Source of the DNA: Hyphomicrobiales bacterium
GTDB taxonomy: Bacteria; Pseudomonadota; Alphaproteobacteria; Rhizobiales; Xanthobacteraceae
Assembly: GCA_017305515.1 (NCBI GenBank)
Contig: JAFKKP010000305.1
Coordinates: 1 to 53,849 of the forward strand
Direction of reading: 5' to 3'
Length of the DNA stretch: 53,849 nt
In this document: in pieces, positions 7,127-15,197 of the stretch
Numbering within the stretch: position 1 is the stretch's first letter
How the letters are laid out: every line of letters starts with the position of its first letter
Translations under genes and position numbers: made by a program
Notes under the pieces: model-generated
The model's input: the letters and a program-made list of their open reading frames with translations, nothing else
What the model was told of the DNA's origin: nothing
The model's database searches: none

Positions 7127-8545
7127 ATGAGTCAGAGACCGCCGATTTCGCCACGCAGCCCGCGCGCGGCGCTTGAACCGGAGCAGGTGCCACGGCCGCC
7201 GCTGCGCTCGGAGCGCGCACGTAATCCGCTGGTCATGATCGGCAATGCCATCATGACCTTTCTCATCATTTCGATGATCGTGACCGGCGGCGTCTTTTTC
7301 TACGGCAAGAAGATCATCGAGGAGCGAGGTCCGCTTACCGAGGACAAGGTCGTCAACATTCCGCCGCGCGCGGGCATGACCGACATCGACGACATTCTTC
7401 TGCGTAACGGCGTCATCACCGCAGACCGCTGGACCTTCATCGGCGCGGTCGTCGCACTCAACGCGCGCGCGGGATTGAAATCGGGCGAGTATCTTTTCCA
7501 GAAAAATGCCTCGCTGCGCGATGTCATCAACACCATCGTCGAAGGCAAGGTCGTTCAGCACTCGATCACGATTCCCGAAGGACTGACCTCCGAACAGATC
7601 GTGGCGCGTCTTCAGGACAACGACATTTTCAACGGCTCGCTGAAAGAACAGCCGCGCGAAGGCACGCTCTTGCCGGATACCTATAAGTTTCCGCGCGGCA
7701 CGCCGCGGGATCAGGTGATTGCGCGCATGCAGGCCGCGCAGAAAAAGGTGCTGGCCGAAATCTGGGAGCGCCGCAGCCCCGACGTGCCGGTTCGCTCGCC
7801 CGACCAGCTCGTGACGCTCGCGTCCATCGTCGAGAAAGAAACCGGCCGCGCCGACGAGCGCAGCCGCGTTGCCGCAGTCTACGTCAATCGCCTGAAGCAG
7901 AACATGCGGCTGCAATCCGATCCGACGATCATCTATGGTCTCGTCGGCGGACGCGGCACACTCGGCCGTCCGATCAAGCGCAGCGAAATCAGCCAGCCGT
8001 CGCCTTACAATACATATGTCGTCAATGGGCTGCCGCCGGGACCGATTGCCAATCCGGGCCGCGCGTCGCTCGAAGCGACCGCTAATCCCGCGCGCACGCG
8101 CGATCTCTACTTCGTCGCCGACGGCACCGGCGGCCACACATTCAGTGAGAACTACGACAACCACCAGAAGGCTGTCGCGAAATTGCGCGCGATCGAGAAG
8201 GCGGCGCAGGACGACAAGGTCGAAGACGACGACTCGACTTCGGCCCCTGCCGCTGTTGCGCCGACGCCCCCGCCGATGACGGCGAAACCCGTTCCAGCTA
8301 AACCCGCTGCTCCGAAACCATCGGCTGCGCCTGCGACCGCACCAGCCACCGCGCCCAAATCCGCCGGTCCGAAAGCTGCGGCGTCGACGTCCACGGTCGC
8401 ATCCGCGCCGATTGCGCTCGATCCGGCGTCCGCTGCCGCGCGCAAGAAATCGGCTGCGGCCAAGCGCGGGCCGACGGCCAATGCCGCGCCGCCCGAACCG
8501 GCACCTGAGGAAGAAGAAGAGCAGCCCGCGCAGCCATCGCGTTAG
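7127..8545 (+). CDS. mltG: endolytic peptidoglycan transglycosylase MltG (YceG-like)
   Basis: Inner-membrane lytic transglycosylase that cuts nascent glycan strands and sets their length. 472 residues: a proline-rich cytoplasmic N-terminus, one membrane helix (about 36-58), a LysM-like region, and the YceG domain with the ASIVEKET motif (232-239) carrying the catalytic Glu. It also has the conserved RLQSDPTIIYG, SPYNTY and GLPPGPIANPG blocks. After about residue 360 comes an Ala/Pro/Lys-rich tail of roughly 110 residues, longer than in E. coli and probably disordered periplasmic linker. It sits between fabF and the yicC-family gene, a common arrangement in alphaproteobacteria. Confidence 0.94.
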   Translation: MSQRPPISPRSPRAALEPEQVPRPPLRSERARNPLVMIGNAIMTFLIISMIVTGGVFFYGKKIIEERGPLTEDKVVNIPPRAGMTDIDDILLRNGVITADRWTFIGAVVALNARAGLKSGEYLFQKNASLRDVINTIVEGKVVQHSITIPEGLTSEQIVARLQDNDIFNGSLKEQPREGTLLPDTYKFPRGTPRDQVIARMQAAQKKVLAEIWERRSPDVPVRSPDQLVTLASIVEKETGRADERSRVAAVYVNRLKQNMRLQSDPTIIYGLVGGRGTLGRPIKRSEISQPSPYNTYVVNGLPPGPIANPGRASLEATANPARTRDLYFVADGTGGHTFSENYDNHQKAVAKLRAIEKAAQDDKVEDDDSTSAPAAVAPTPPPMTAKPVPAKPAAPKPSAAPATAPATAPKSAGPKAAASTSTVASAPIALDPASAAARKKSAAAKRGPTANAAPPEPAPEEEEEQPAQPSR

Positions 8546-8639
8546 CGGCCGATACATCTGCGTCTTGCGCGATTTCCTGATTTGTCGGACAAGCTGAAGC
8601 GCATTCATTGGATGCGATTCACACCGGAGAACGTGCCGA

Positions 8640-9527
8640 ATGGCGCTGTCCAGCATGACCGGCTTCTCGCGCCATCATGGCACCAGCGGACCTTACGCGT
8701 TCGAGTGGGAGTTGAAGTCGGTCAACGCCAAGGGCTTCGACTTCCGCATGCGCCTGCCGGCGGGATGGGACGACATCGAGACCGCCGCGCGCAAACGCGC
8801 AACCGAATTGCTCTCGCGCGGCACTGTCTATGCCAACCTCAACGTCAAGCGCAGCGGCGCGGCGCAGACCGTCCGCATCAATGACGATGTGCTCGCATCG
8901 ATCGTGAAAGCTGCGGACGAGATTTCAAAAAAGACGGGCGCGGCGCCGCCGAGCGTCGATGGCCTTCTTGCGATGAAGGGCGTCATCGACGTCATCGAGC
9001 CGGAAAGCGACGAAGCGGAATTGCAGGCGGCAAGAGCCGCAGTGGCCGCTTCCTTCGAGCAGGCGCTGCAAAGCCTGATCGGCATGCGCAAGCGCGAGGG
9101 CACAGCACTCGGCGAAATCTTGCTTCAGCGCATGAATGACATCGAGCGTCTTGCGAAAAAGGCTGAAACCGCGCCGGGCCGGAAGCCGGAGGCCATCAAA
9201 GCGCGTCTCGCCGAACAGATCGCAGCATTGCTTGAAACGTCCGACCGCTTCGATCCGGATCGCCTGAGCCAAGAAGCGGTGATGATCGCCGCGAAAGCCG
9301 ACATTCGGGAAGAACTGGATCGCATTGCCTCCCATGTCGCGCAGACGCGCGAGCTTCTCGCCAAGGGCGGGGCAGTTGGGCGGCGGCTTGATTTTCTCGC
9401 GCAGGAATTCAACCGCGAGGTCAATACCACCTGCTCGAAGTCGAACGATGTGGAATTGACCAACACCGGCCTTGAAATGAAGAACGCGGTCGAACAGTTT
9501 CGCGAGCAGGTTCAGAATCTGGAATAA
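8640..9527 (+). CDS. YicC-family endoribonuclease-like protein
   Basis: 295 residues, full family length. It begins MALSSMTGFSRH, the YicC signature. The N-terminal YicC domain has WELKSVNAKGFDFRMRLP and the C-terminal DUF1732 half contains RLDFLAQEFNREVNTTCSKSND. YicC proteins act as RNases in E. coli and related bacteria; the activity here is inferred from family. It lies 94 bases after mltG and 3 bases before gmk, the usual yicC-gmk pairing, so the two are co-transcribed. Confidence 0.93.
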   Translation: MALSSMTGFSRHHGTSGPYAFEWELKSVNAKGFDFRMRLPAGWDDIETAARKRATELLSRGTVYANLNVKRSGAAQTVRINDDVLASIVKAADEISKKTGAAPPSVDGLLAMKGVIDVIEPESDEAELQAARAAVAASFEQALQSLIGMRKREGTALGEILLQRMNDIERLAKKAETAPGRKPEAIKARLAEQIAALLETSDRFDPDRLSQEAVMIAAKADIREELDRIASHVAQTRELLAKGGAVGRRLDFLAQEFNREVNTTCSKSNDVELTNTGLEMKNAVEQFREQVQNLE

Positions 9528-9530
9528 CCA

Positions 9531-10187
9531 ATGGCCTCGGGCGGCAACACAACAGGCGGAGCGCGGCGCGGGCTGATGTTCGTGCTGTCGTCTCCGTCCG
9601 GCGCGGGCAAGACGACGCTTTCGCGCATGCTGCTGGAAAAGATGCCCGGCATGAGACTGTCTGTTTCTGTTACGACGCGTGCGAAGCGTCCGGGCGAGGT
9701 CGATGGAAAAGATTATCATTTCATCGACAAGACGAAATTCGACGCGATGTCGAAGAATGGCGAGCTATTGGAATTTGCGACCGTGTTCGATCATCACTAC
9801 GGCACGCCGCGTAAACCTGTCGAAGACGCGCTTGCGGGCGGCGAGGATGTGCTGTTCGACATCGACTGGCAGGGCACGCAACAATTGCGCGAAAAGGCGC
9901 GAGACGATGTCGTCAGTGTCTTTATATTGCCGCCGTCCGCTGCCGATCTCGAAAAGCGCCTGCACACCCGCGCGCAGGATTCGGACGCGGTGATCGCGGG
10001 GCGCATGAGCCGCGCCAGTCACGAACTCAGCCATTGGGCCGAATACGATTATGTCGTGATAAATACCGAGATCGATTCAGCCTATGCGGAAGTCGCAACC
10101 ATTCTGAAAGCCGAGCGTCTCAAGCGCGAGCGCCAGACGGGTCTCTCGGCCTTCGTCCGCGATTTGCAGAAACAGCTGGCGAAGTGA
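9531..10187 (+). CDS. gmk: guanylate kinase
   Basis: Phosphorylates GMP and dGMP to the diphosphates using ATP. 218 residues. P-loop SSPSGAGKTTL begins at residue 20, followed by the GMP-binding block SVSVTTRAKRPGEVDGKDYHF and DIDWQGTQQLR. It follows the yicC-family gene by 3 bases. Its last 68 bases run antisense to the 3' end of the convergent unknown gene at 10120-11061, an overlap that leaves no space for a terminator between the two. Confidence 0.97.
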   Translation: MASGGNTTGGARRGLMFVLSSPSGAGKTTLSRMLLEKMPGMRLSVSVTTRAKRPGEVDGKDYHFIDKTKFDAMSKNGELLEFATVFDHHYGTPRKPVEDALAGGEDVLFDIDWQGTQQLREKARDDVVSVFILPPSAADLEKRLHTRAQDSDAVIAGRMSRASHELSHWAEYDYVVINTEIDSAYAEVATILKAERLKRERQTGLSAFVRDLQKQLAK

Positions 10188-11061
10188 CGCGGGCCGCTTC
10201 GGGGTAACGCAGCGCCCGCAACAGCTCCTCGACATCCTGTTCGGCGCGCGCACGCAACGACGGATCGTGAACGCGCCCGCGCGCATAGACCGGCGGAAAC
10301 TCCGCTTCGTCCACCGATTGCCAGATCGCGCGGCGCTGCGCGGGCCGAGGGCGCGGCTTCATATGCGATGCGATGAGGCGGCCGAAGATCGCAGCCAATG
10401 CAATCGCGGCCGTGAGGATGCCGAGCGCCATGCGGAACATGTCCGGTTCGTCATCGGCCGTCGTTGCCGGTGGAGATGAAGCGGCCGCCTGCTGCGGAAT
10501 CGGCTTTTGAATCGCCGCAGATTGCGGCCGCACGGGAGCGGGCGGAGCCGCCGCAACGGATGGCTGCGAAGACGTGTCGGCCGTGTCCGCCTGCGCTGTC
10601 CGGGTCGGGGATTGCGGTTCGATCCAGCGGTCGGCCAGCGACCAGTTGTTCGGCTGAGGCAGGGTTTCGCGCGGCGGCGGAGACATCTGCCGACCCAGCG
10701 GCGGCATCGTGGTGAACGGCACCGACACATCTTTGGTCACCTCCGCCCGCGCGTTGGCAACGGCAGGCTCAAGCTGTTCGCTGTTTTGCTTCGGTGCGGG
10801 CTTTTCCGGCGGCGATTGTTCGGGCTGTTCGGCTGTTGCAGTCTCCTGAACTGTCCGTTTTCCTTCGTCGCCGAGATACCAGCAGTGCCGCTTCGACGGG
10901 CGTTCGATCCGGTAGTACCAGTGCTTGCCCTGCGGCGTTTCGCCTTTCGGCCCTGAAAGACATTCACCTGTTGCCGCAGCGGCCTGCGAGAGTTCGCCGA
11001 AGCTCGCGATAAGTCCGCAAACGACAAGTGCCGACGCAAGTCTCCATTGATTGCCGCGCAT
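10120..11061 (-). CDS. membrane-anchored protein of unknown function
   Basis: 313 residues, not recognised as a named family. The N-terminus has a signal-like hydrophobic stretch (about 7-30). Then comes a small conserved-looking module with two cysteines (Cys34 and Cys60) and the aromatic patches KHWYYRIERP and RHCWYLGDEG. Residues 75-205 are Pro/Gln/Ala-rich and probably disordered. A second membrane helix lies at about 210-231, followed by a basic, arginine-rich C-terminus. I recall similar CLSGPKG...KHWYY proteins as uncharacterised in Bradyrhizobium relatives. The strong GGAGG before the ATG at 11061 supports the start. Its final 22 codons overlap gmk antisense. Confidence 0.75.
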   Translation of the reverse strand: MRGNQWRLASALVVCGLIASFGELSQAAAATGECLSGPKGETPQGKHWYYRIERPSKRHCWYLGDEGKRTVQETATAEQPEQSPPEKPAPKQNSEQLEPAVANARAEVTKDVSVPFTTMPPLGRQMSPPPRETLPQPNNWSLADRWIEPQSPTRTAQADTADTSSQPSVAAAPPAPVRPQSAAIQKPIPQQAAASSPPATTADDEPDMFRMALGILTAAIALAAIFGRLIASHMKPRPRPAQRRAIWQSVDEAEFPPVYARGRVHDPSLRARAEQDVEELLRALRYPEAARVTSPAVSANRGRRPRDPSGARA

Positions 11062-11183
11062 CGTCCCCTCCGAAGTTACGCATCACAAAAGACTTCGAGC
11101 GTATGTCTTCGGAGAAAAATCGGGTCGCAATGGGCCGCGAATCCGGAATGCTTAAGGTTTTATTCGGGCGGCCACAATTGCCC

Positions 11184-11211
11184 AAAGAGAAAACAGCGCA
11201 CGGCGGCGCTG
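11184..11211 (-). terminator. intrinsic terminator after the alcohol dehydrogenase gene
   Basis: On the minus strand CAGCGC (complement of 11206-11211) pairs with GCGCTG (complement of 11194-11199), followed by TTTTCTCTTT. It lies 17 bases past the stop of the 11228-12286 gene. Confidence 0.65.
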
Positions 11212-11227
11212 CCTTAATTCGCAAATC

Positions 11228-12286
11228 TCAATTGGTGAGCATGATGCGGCCGACGACCTTGCCCGCGCGCAATTGTTCGATCCATTTCTGCGCTTCCTTC
11301 ATCGGCTCTTCCTTTATCGGCGTCGGCTTGATCTTGCCGGCGCGCGCCAGCGTCATCAGTTCCTTTGCCTCGGCCAGTGTGCCGGTCATGAAGCCTTCAA
11401 TCGTCATGCGCTTGTAGATCCATTGCACCATCGGCAGCGAGAATTGGCCGCCCATCAGGCCGGACACGACAATCTTGCCGCCGCGCGCCAATACCGAGAC
11501 GGCAAAAGCCATCGATTTTTCGCTGCCCGCGAAATCGACGATGCAATCGAAGCCGCCCTCGGTCTCTTTAATAATGCGCTTGGCGATATCGGCTTCGGAC
11601 GGATCGTAGGCGAATGACGCGCCGTTCTTGAGCGCCGCGTCGCGTGCGGACGCGCTCAGATCGGCGACCGAAATCTTCTGCTTGAACATCGCGGGCGCAA
11701 TCGACAGCCCCATCATGCCGACGCCGCCGAGGCCGATCAGCAGGATGTTGCGCTGACGCGACAGACCGGCGAGACGCTTCAGCGCGCCGTAGGCGGTGAT
11801 GCCCGAGCACATCAATGTTGCGGCCATGTCGATGGGCAGCGGATCGTAGTCGAGAAGATATTTTGCATCCGGCACGAGCGTGTGCGTGGCGAAGCCGCCG
11901 TCGATCGACACGCCCATGAAGCGATTCTTCGCACAGAGATTTTCGTCGCCGTTCTGGCAATCGCGGCACACGCCGCAGCCGATCCACGGAAACACCGCCT
12001 TCTTCTTGCCGATCAGATCCTTCGGCGCGTCCGGGCCGACCTCCTCGACGACGCCCGCGATTTCGTGTCCGAGTGTGAAAGGCAGGGTCATGCCGCGCGT
12101 GGTGTCGAGCTTCTTGCCGCCGCCGATGTCGGCGTAACCGTCCTGAATGTGCAGATCCGAATGGCACAGCCCGCAGCGTTCGACGCGCAGCAGAACTTCG
12201 GCACCCTTGGGCTTTGGCGTATCGACGATGGTTTCGCAGAGCGGAGCATCGAACTTGACGAGAGACTGGCGAACCATCTGGGCCAT
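11228..12286 (-). CDS. zinc-dependent alcohol dehydrogenase (MDR family)
   Basis: Medium-chain dehydrogenase that would oxidise an alcohol with NAD(P). 352 residues. Catalytic-zinc ligands are visible in RCGLCHSDLH and the GHE motif (LGHEIAGVVEEVG). The structural-zinc lobe has cysteines in IGCGVCRDCQNGDENLC. The cofactor-binding segment is LLIGLGGVGMMGLS. The substrate cannot be read from the sequence. It is transcribed alone: its own terminator follows and rsmA lies 24 bases upstream on the same strand, so read-through from the lptG-rsmA operon is possible. Confidence 0.92.
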   Translation of the reverse strand: MAQMVRQSLVKFDAPLCETIVDTPKPKGAEVLLRVERCGLCHSDLHIQDGYADIGGGKKLDTTRGMTLPFTLGHEIAGVVEEVGPDAPKDLIGKKKAVFPWIGCGVCRDCQNGDENLCAKNRFMGVSIDGGFATHTLVPDAKYLLDYDPLPIDMAATLMCSGITAYGALKRLAGLSRQRNILLIGLGGVGMMGLSIAPAMFKQKISVADLSASARDAALKNGASFAYDPSEADIAKRIIKETEGGFDCIVDFAGSEKSMAFAVSVLARGGKIVVSGLMGGQFSLPMVQWIYKRMTIEGFMTGTLAEAKELMTLARAGKIKPTPIKEEPMKEAQKWIEQLRAGKVVGRIMLTN

Positions 12287-12310
12287 TGCGTTTCCTCAAC
12301 TGAAGTCGGA

Positions 12311-13168
12311 TCAGGTTTTTGCCGACGTTATATCCGTCAATTTGCGCGCCATGGCAACAAAGCCGGATACGGAGACGGTTTCGGCGCGGCGTGTCGGGTC
12401 GATGCCTGCGGCCTCGGCCAAAGCGGCTGGATCGACGCCAAGCGCCTTCAGGCTCTGGCGCAGCATCTTGCGGCGCTGACCGAAGGCGGCGGCCGCGACC
12501 TTTTCCAGCGCGCGGCGGTCGCAAGGTTCCGGCGTCTCGCGCGGAATCAGGCGCACGACGGATGACGTGACCTTCGGCGGCGGCACGAAGGCGGACGGCG
12601 AAATATCGAACAGGATTTTCGTCTCCGCCCGCCAGTTCGATAGCACGCCGAGGCGGCCATAGGCATCGTCATCCTCGCACGCGACGATGCGCTCGGCGAC
12701 CTCGCGCTGAAACATCAGCACCATTGTCTCGTACCACGGCGGCCACGGCTCAACGGAGAGCCAGCCGATCAGAAGTGCGGTGGCAACATTGTAGGGCAAG
12801 TTGGCGACGATCTTGGCGCGCTCGTCGGCGAGCAGCGCGCGCGGGTCGAACGTCGTTGCGTCGGCGTTGACGATCTCAAGACGTCCCGGATAACGCTGCG
12901 CGATCTCATCCAGCGCAGGAATGGCACGTTCGTCGCGTTCGATGGCGATCACGCGTTTGGCGCCGAGCGCAAGCAGCGCGCGCGTCAATCCGCCGGGACC
13001 GGGGCCGACTTCGATCACCGTCGAGTTTTCCAGCGGCCCCGCCGCACGCGCGATGCGGGTTGTGAGATTGAGATCGAGCAGAAAATTCTGGCCGAGCGAT
13101 TTGCGCGCCGACAATTGATGCCGGGCAATAACGTCACGAAGCGGAGGAAGATCGTCGATGGCGCTCAT
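12311..13168 (-). CDS. rsmA: 16S rRNA (adenine1518/1519-N6)-dimethyltransferase
   Basis: Dimethylates two adjacent adenines near the 3' end of 16S rRNA during 30S maturation. 285 residues. Motifs are [12 protein letters not shown], the SAM-binding [14 protein letters not shown], and catalytic [11 protein letters not shown]. The C-terminal helical domain contains [14 protein letters not shown]. The ATG overlaps the pdxA stop by four bases (ATGA). Last gene of the lptG-lptD-surA-pdxA-rsmA run, the same order as in E. coli for the last four genes. Confidence 0.97.
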   Translation of the reverse strand: MSAIDDLPPLRDVIARHQLSARKSLGQNFLLDLNLTTRIARAAGPLENSTVIEVGPGPGGLTRALLALGAKRVIAIERDERAIPALDEIAQRYPGRLEIVNADATTFDPRALLADERAKIVANLPYNVATALLIGWLSVEPWPPWYETMVLMFQREVAERIVACEDDDAYGRLGVLSNWRAETKILFDISPSAFVPPPKVTSSVVRLIPRETPEPCDRRALEKVAAAAFGQRRKMLRQSLKALGVDPAALAEAAGIDPTRRAETVSVSGFVAMARKLTDITSAKT

Positions 13169-14166
13169 ACCTTTGCGGCGGCCATGCGCGCGGCGAGCTT
13201 GATGGCTGCGATGAGGCTGGATGGATTTGCCTTGCCGGTGCCTGCGATGTCGAAGGCGGTGCCGTGATCCGGCGACGTTCGGATGAACTGCAGTCCCAGC
13301 GTGACGTTGACGCCGTCATCGAACGCAATCGTCTTGATCGGGATAAGCGCCTGGTCGTGATACATGCAGATCGCGCAATCGTAGGTTTTTCGCGCGCGCT
13401 CATGGAACATCGTATCGGCCGGCAGCGGGCCGCGCACGTCGATGTCTTCGGCGCGCAGTTTGGCGATGGCGGGTGCGACGATGGCCTGGTCTTCCTTGCC
13501 GAGCGAACCATCCTCGCCGGCATGCGGATTGAGACCGGAGATCGCGATGCGCGGATTGGCGATCCCAAATCGCGATTTCAGATCGGCAATCACGATGCGC
13601 GCGGTTTTTACGATGAGGTCGCTGGAAAGATTTGCGATGGCGTCGCGCAGCGACAGGTGAATCGTCACCGGCACCACAGCAAGCGATGGCGACCACAGCA
13701 TCATCACCGGCATCGGCGTCTTGCCGCCTTCGCTTGCGAGTTCGGCGAGAAATTCGGTGTGGCCGGGATGTGCGAAGCCAGATCGATACAGCACGCTCTT
13801 GGCAATCGGATTGGTGACGACGGCGCTGGCGCGGCCCGCGACGACATCGGCAACGCCTTGTCTGATCGATGCGATGGCCGCAGTCGCGCTGGTGGCGTCA
13901 GGTTTGCCGGGCTGCGCGGTCACGCTCAGTCCAAGGGAGACGACGGGCAGGGCGTCATGAAATTTGCTCGCGGCGCTTGCGGCGTCCACCTCGGCAAAAG
14001 AGACATCAGCATTGAGCGCCTTCGCCCGCGCTTTCATGAATGCCATGTCGCCGAGCAGATAGAACGGCGGAAGATCGAGTTCGCGCCGCTTCAGCCACGC
14101 TGCGATGGCGATGTCGGGTCCGATCCCGGCCGGCTCGCCGAGCGTCAGCGCGATGGGTTTCGTCAT
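13165..14166 (-). CDS. pdxA: 4-hydroxythreonine-4-phosphate dehydrogenase
   Basis: NAD-dependent step in the DXP-dependent pyridoxal phosphate pathway. 333 residues from the ATG at 14166; a TTG three codons upstream is also in frame. Family motifs are [13 protein letters not shown] at the N-terminus, [35 protein letters not shown], and the metal/substrate region [11 protein letters not shown] near the end. It lies between surA and rsmA with a four-base overlap into rsmA, so it is part of the envelope operon. Confidence 0.96.
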   Translation of the reverse strand: MTKPIALTLGEPAGIGPDIAIAAWLKRRELDLPPFYLLGDMAFMKARAKALNADVSFAEVDAASAASKFHDALPVVSLGLSVTAQPGKPDATSATAAIASIRQGVADVVAGRASAVVTNPIAKSVLYRSGFAHPGHTEFLAELASEGGKTPMPVMMLWSPSLAVVPVTIHLSLRDAIANLSSDLIVKTARIVIADLKSRFGIANPRIAISGLNPHAGEDGSLGKEDQAIVAPAIAKLRAEDIDVRGPLPADTMFHERARKTYDCAICMYHDQALIPIKTIAFDDGVNVTLGLQFIRTSPDHGTAFDIAGTGKANPSSLIAAIKLAARMAAAKV

Positions 14167-14211
14167 TGTCGTCAAAGCAAATGTCCCGGCCGAAAGACTG
14201 CCCGGACCATG

Positions 14212-15177
14212 CTAGCGCATTTCGATCATTGCGCCCTTGCGAATTTCCTGCAGGTACGATTTCGACTTTGCTTCGTATCGCTCTGAATAGATTTTTTCCT
14301 TCAGCGCGCGCTTGGCGGGCGTGTCGGTCTTGGTGCTGTCGCGGCCGCACAAGGCAACCATTTCGATGCCCTGCTTGGTGATTTCGGGCGGCGTCAGCTT
14401 GCCGATGGGGGTCTTGTCGAGAAGTTCACGCAAGGGGGCAGACAGGTCGGCGGACGTTTTGACGACCTGATCGCGAATGGCCGCGTCTCGCATCGAGCGA
14501 AAGAATTCCGTGGCCTGATCGCAGCCGTCGATGCGCTGGCGCAGCAGTTCGGCCTCCTTGCGCCGCAACTCGACTGCGGACGGCGCTGCGCCGCGCGGAA
14601 CCACGAGCACGATGGGACGCATCTTGTATTCAAAGCTCTCGGCAGAGGTCTTGTCGTCGCCTTCCTTCTCGCCCATCGCCGCGCGCAGATCCTTGTCGGC
14701 CGGGGTCAATGTCGAATTGAAGCGCCCGCGCACGAGATTGCCCCAGGTCATGTCGGCTTTCATGCGCGCCTTGAGCGTCTGCGGACGGATGCCGTTGTTC
14801 TCCAGCGTCTTGGAGAGCTGCTCGTCATTCATGCGCATGCGCGAGGCCATGTTGGCATAGGCGCTGTCGATGTCGGCGGCCGAGAGGTCGAGACCGTATT
14901 TTTTGCCTTCCTTGATCTTCACTTTGTCGTTGATGAGTTCGTCCAGAGCTTCCTGGCGGGTAATCGTCTTTTTCGCGGTCAGCTGCGTCAGCTTGATGCG
15001 CTGTTCGATGTCGGTGTTGGTGATCGCTTCGCCGTTGACGATTGCGACGATCGATTGCGCGTGCGCGGGTGTCTGCAATCCGGCGGCAGCGAGCACGACA
15101 ACGGCGAGCGCGATTGCGCGGAGGAGCGTCATGCCTCGCACTTGATAAAACGTCATCGGATTGGTCGTCAGCGTCAT
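14212..15177 (-). CDS. surA: SurA-like periplasmic chaperone / peptidyl-prolyl isomerase
   Basis: Periplasmic chaperone for outer-membrane proteins; LptD, encoded just upstream, is a known SurA client in E. coli. About 321 residues. It has a signal peptide (hydrophobic LLRAIALAVVVLAAAG, cleavage after AHAQ). The SurA N-domain follows: IVAIVNGEAITNTDIEQRI, ARMKADMTWGNLVRGRF. Only a divergent parvulin-like part is seen (KMRPIVLVVP ... IRDQVVKTSADLSAPL). It is shorter than E. coli SurA (428), with room for at most one weak isomerase domain. The start is uncertain; in-frame candidates are 15177, 15156 and 15132. I prefer 15177 for spacing from TTGAGA. Confidence 0.88.
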   Translation of the reverse strand: MTLTTNPMTFYQVRGMTLLRAIALAVVVLAAAGLQTPAHAQSIVAIVNGEAITNTDIEQRIKLTQLTAKKTITRQEALDELINDKVKIKEGKKYGLDLSAADIDSAYANMASRMRMNDEQLSKTLENNGIRPQTLKARMKADMTWGNLVRGRFNSTLTPADKDLRAAMGEKEGDDKTSAESFEYKMRPIVLVVPRGAAPSAVELRRKEAELLRQRIDGCDQATEFFRSMRDAAIRDQVVKTSADLSAPLRELLDKTPIGKLTPPEITKQGIEMVALCGRDSTKTDTPAKRALKEKIYSERYEAKSKSYLQEIRKGAMIEMR

Positions 15178-15197
15178 CGACGATCTCAAGCGGATTA

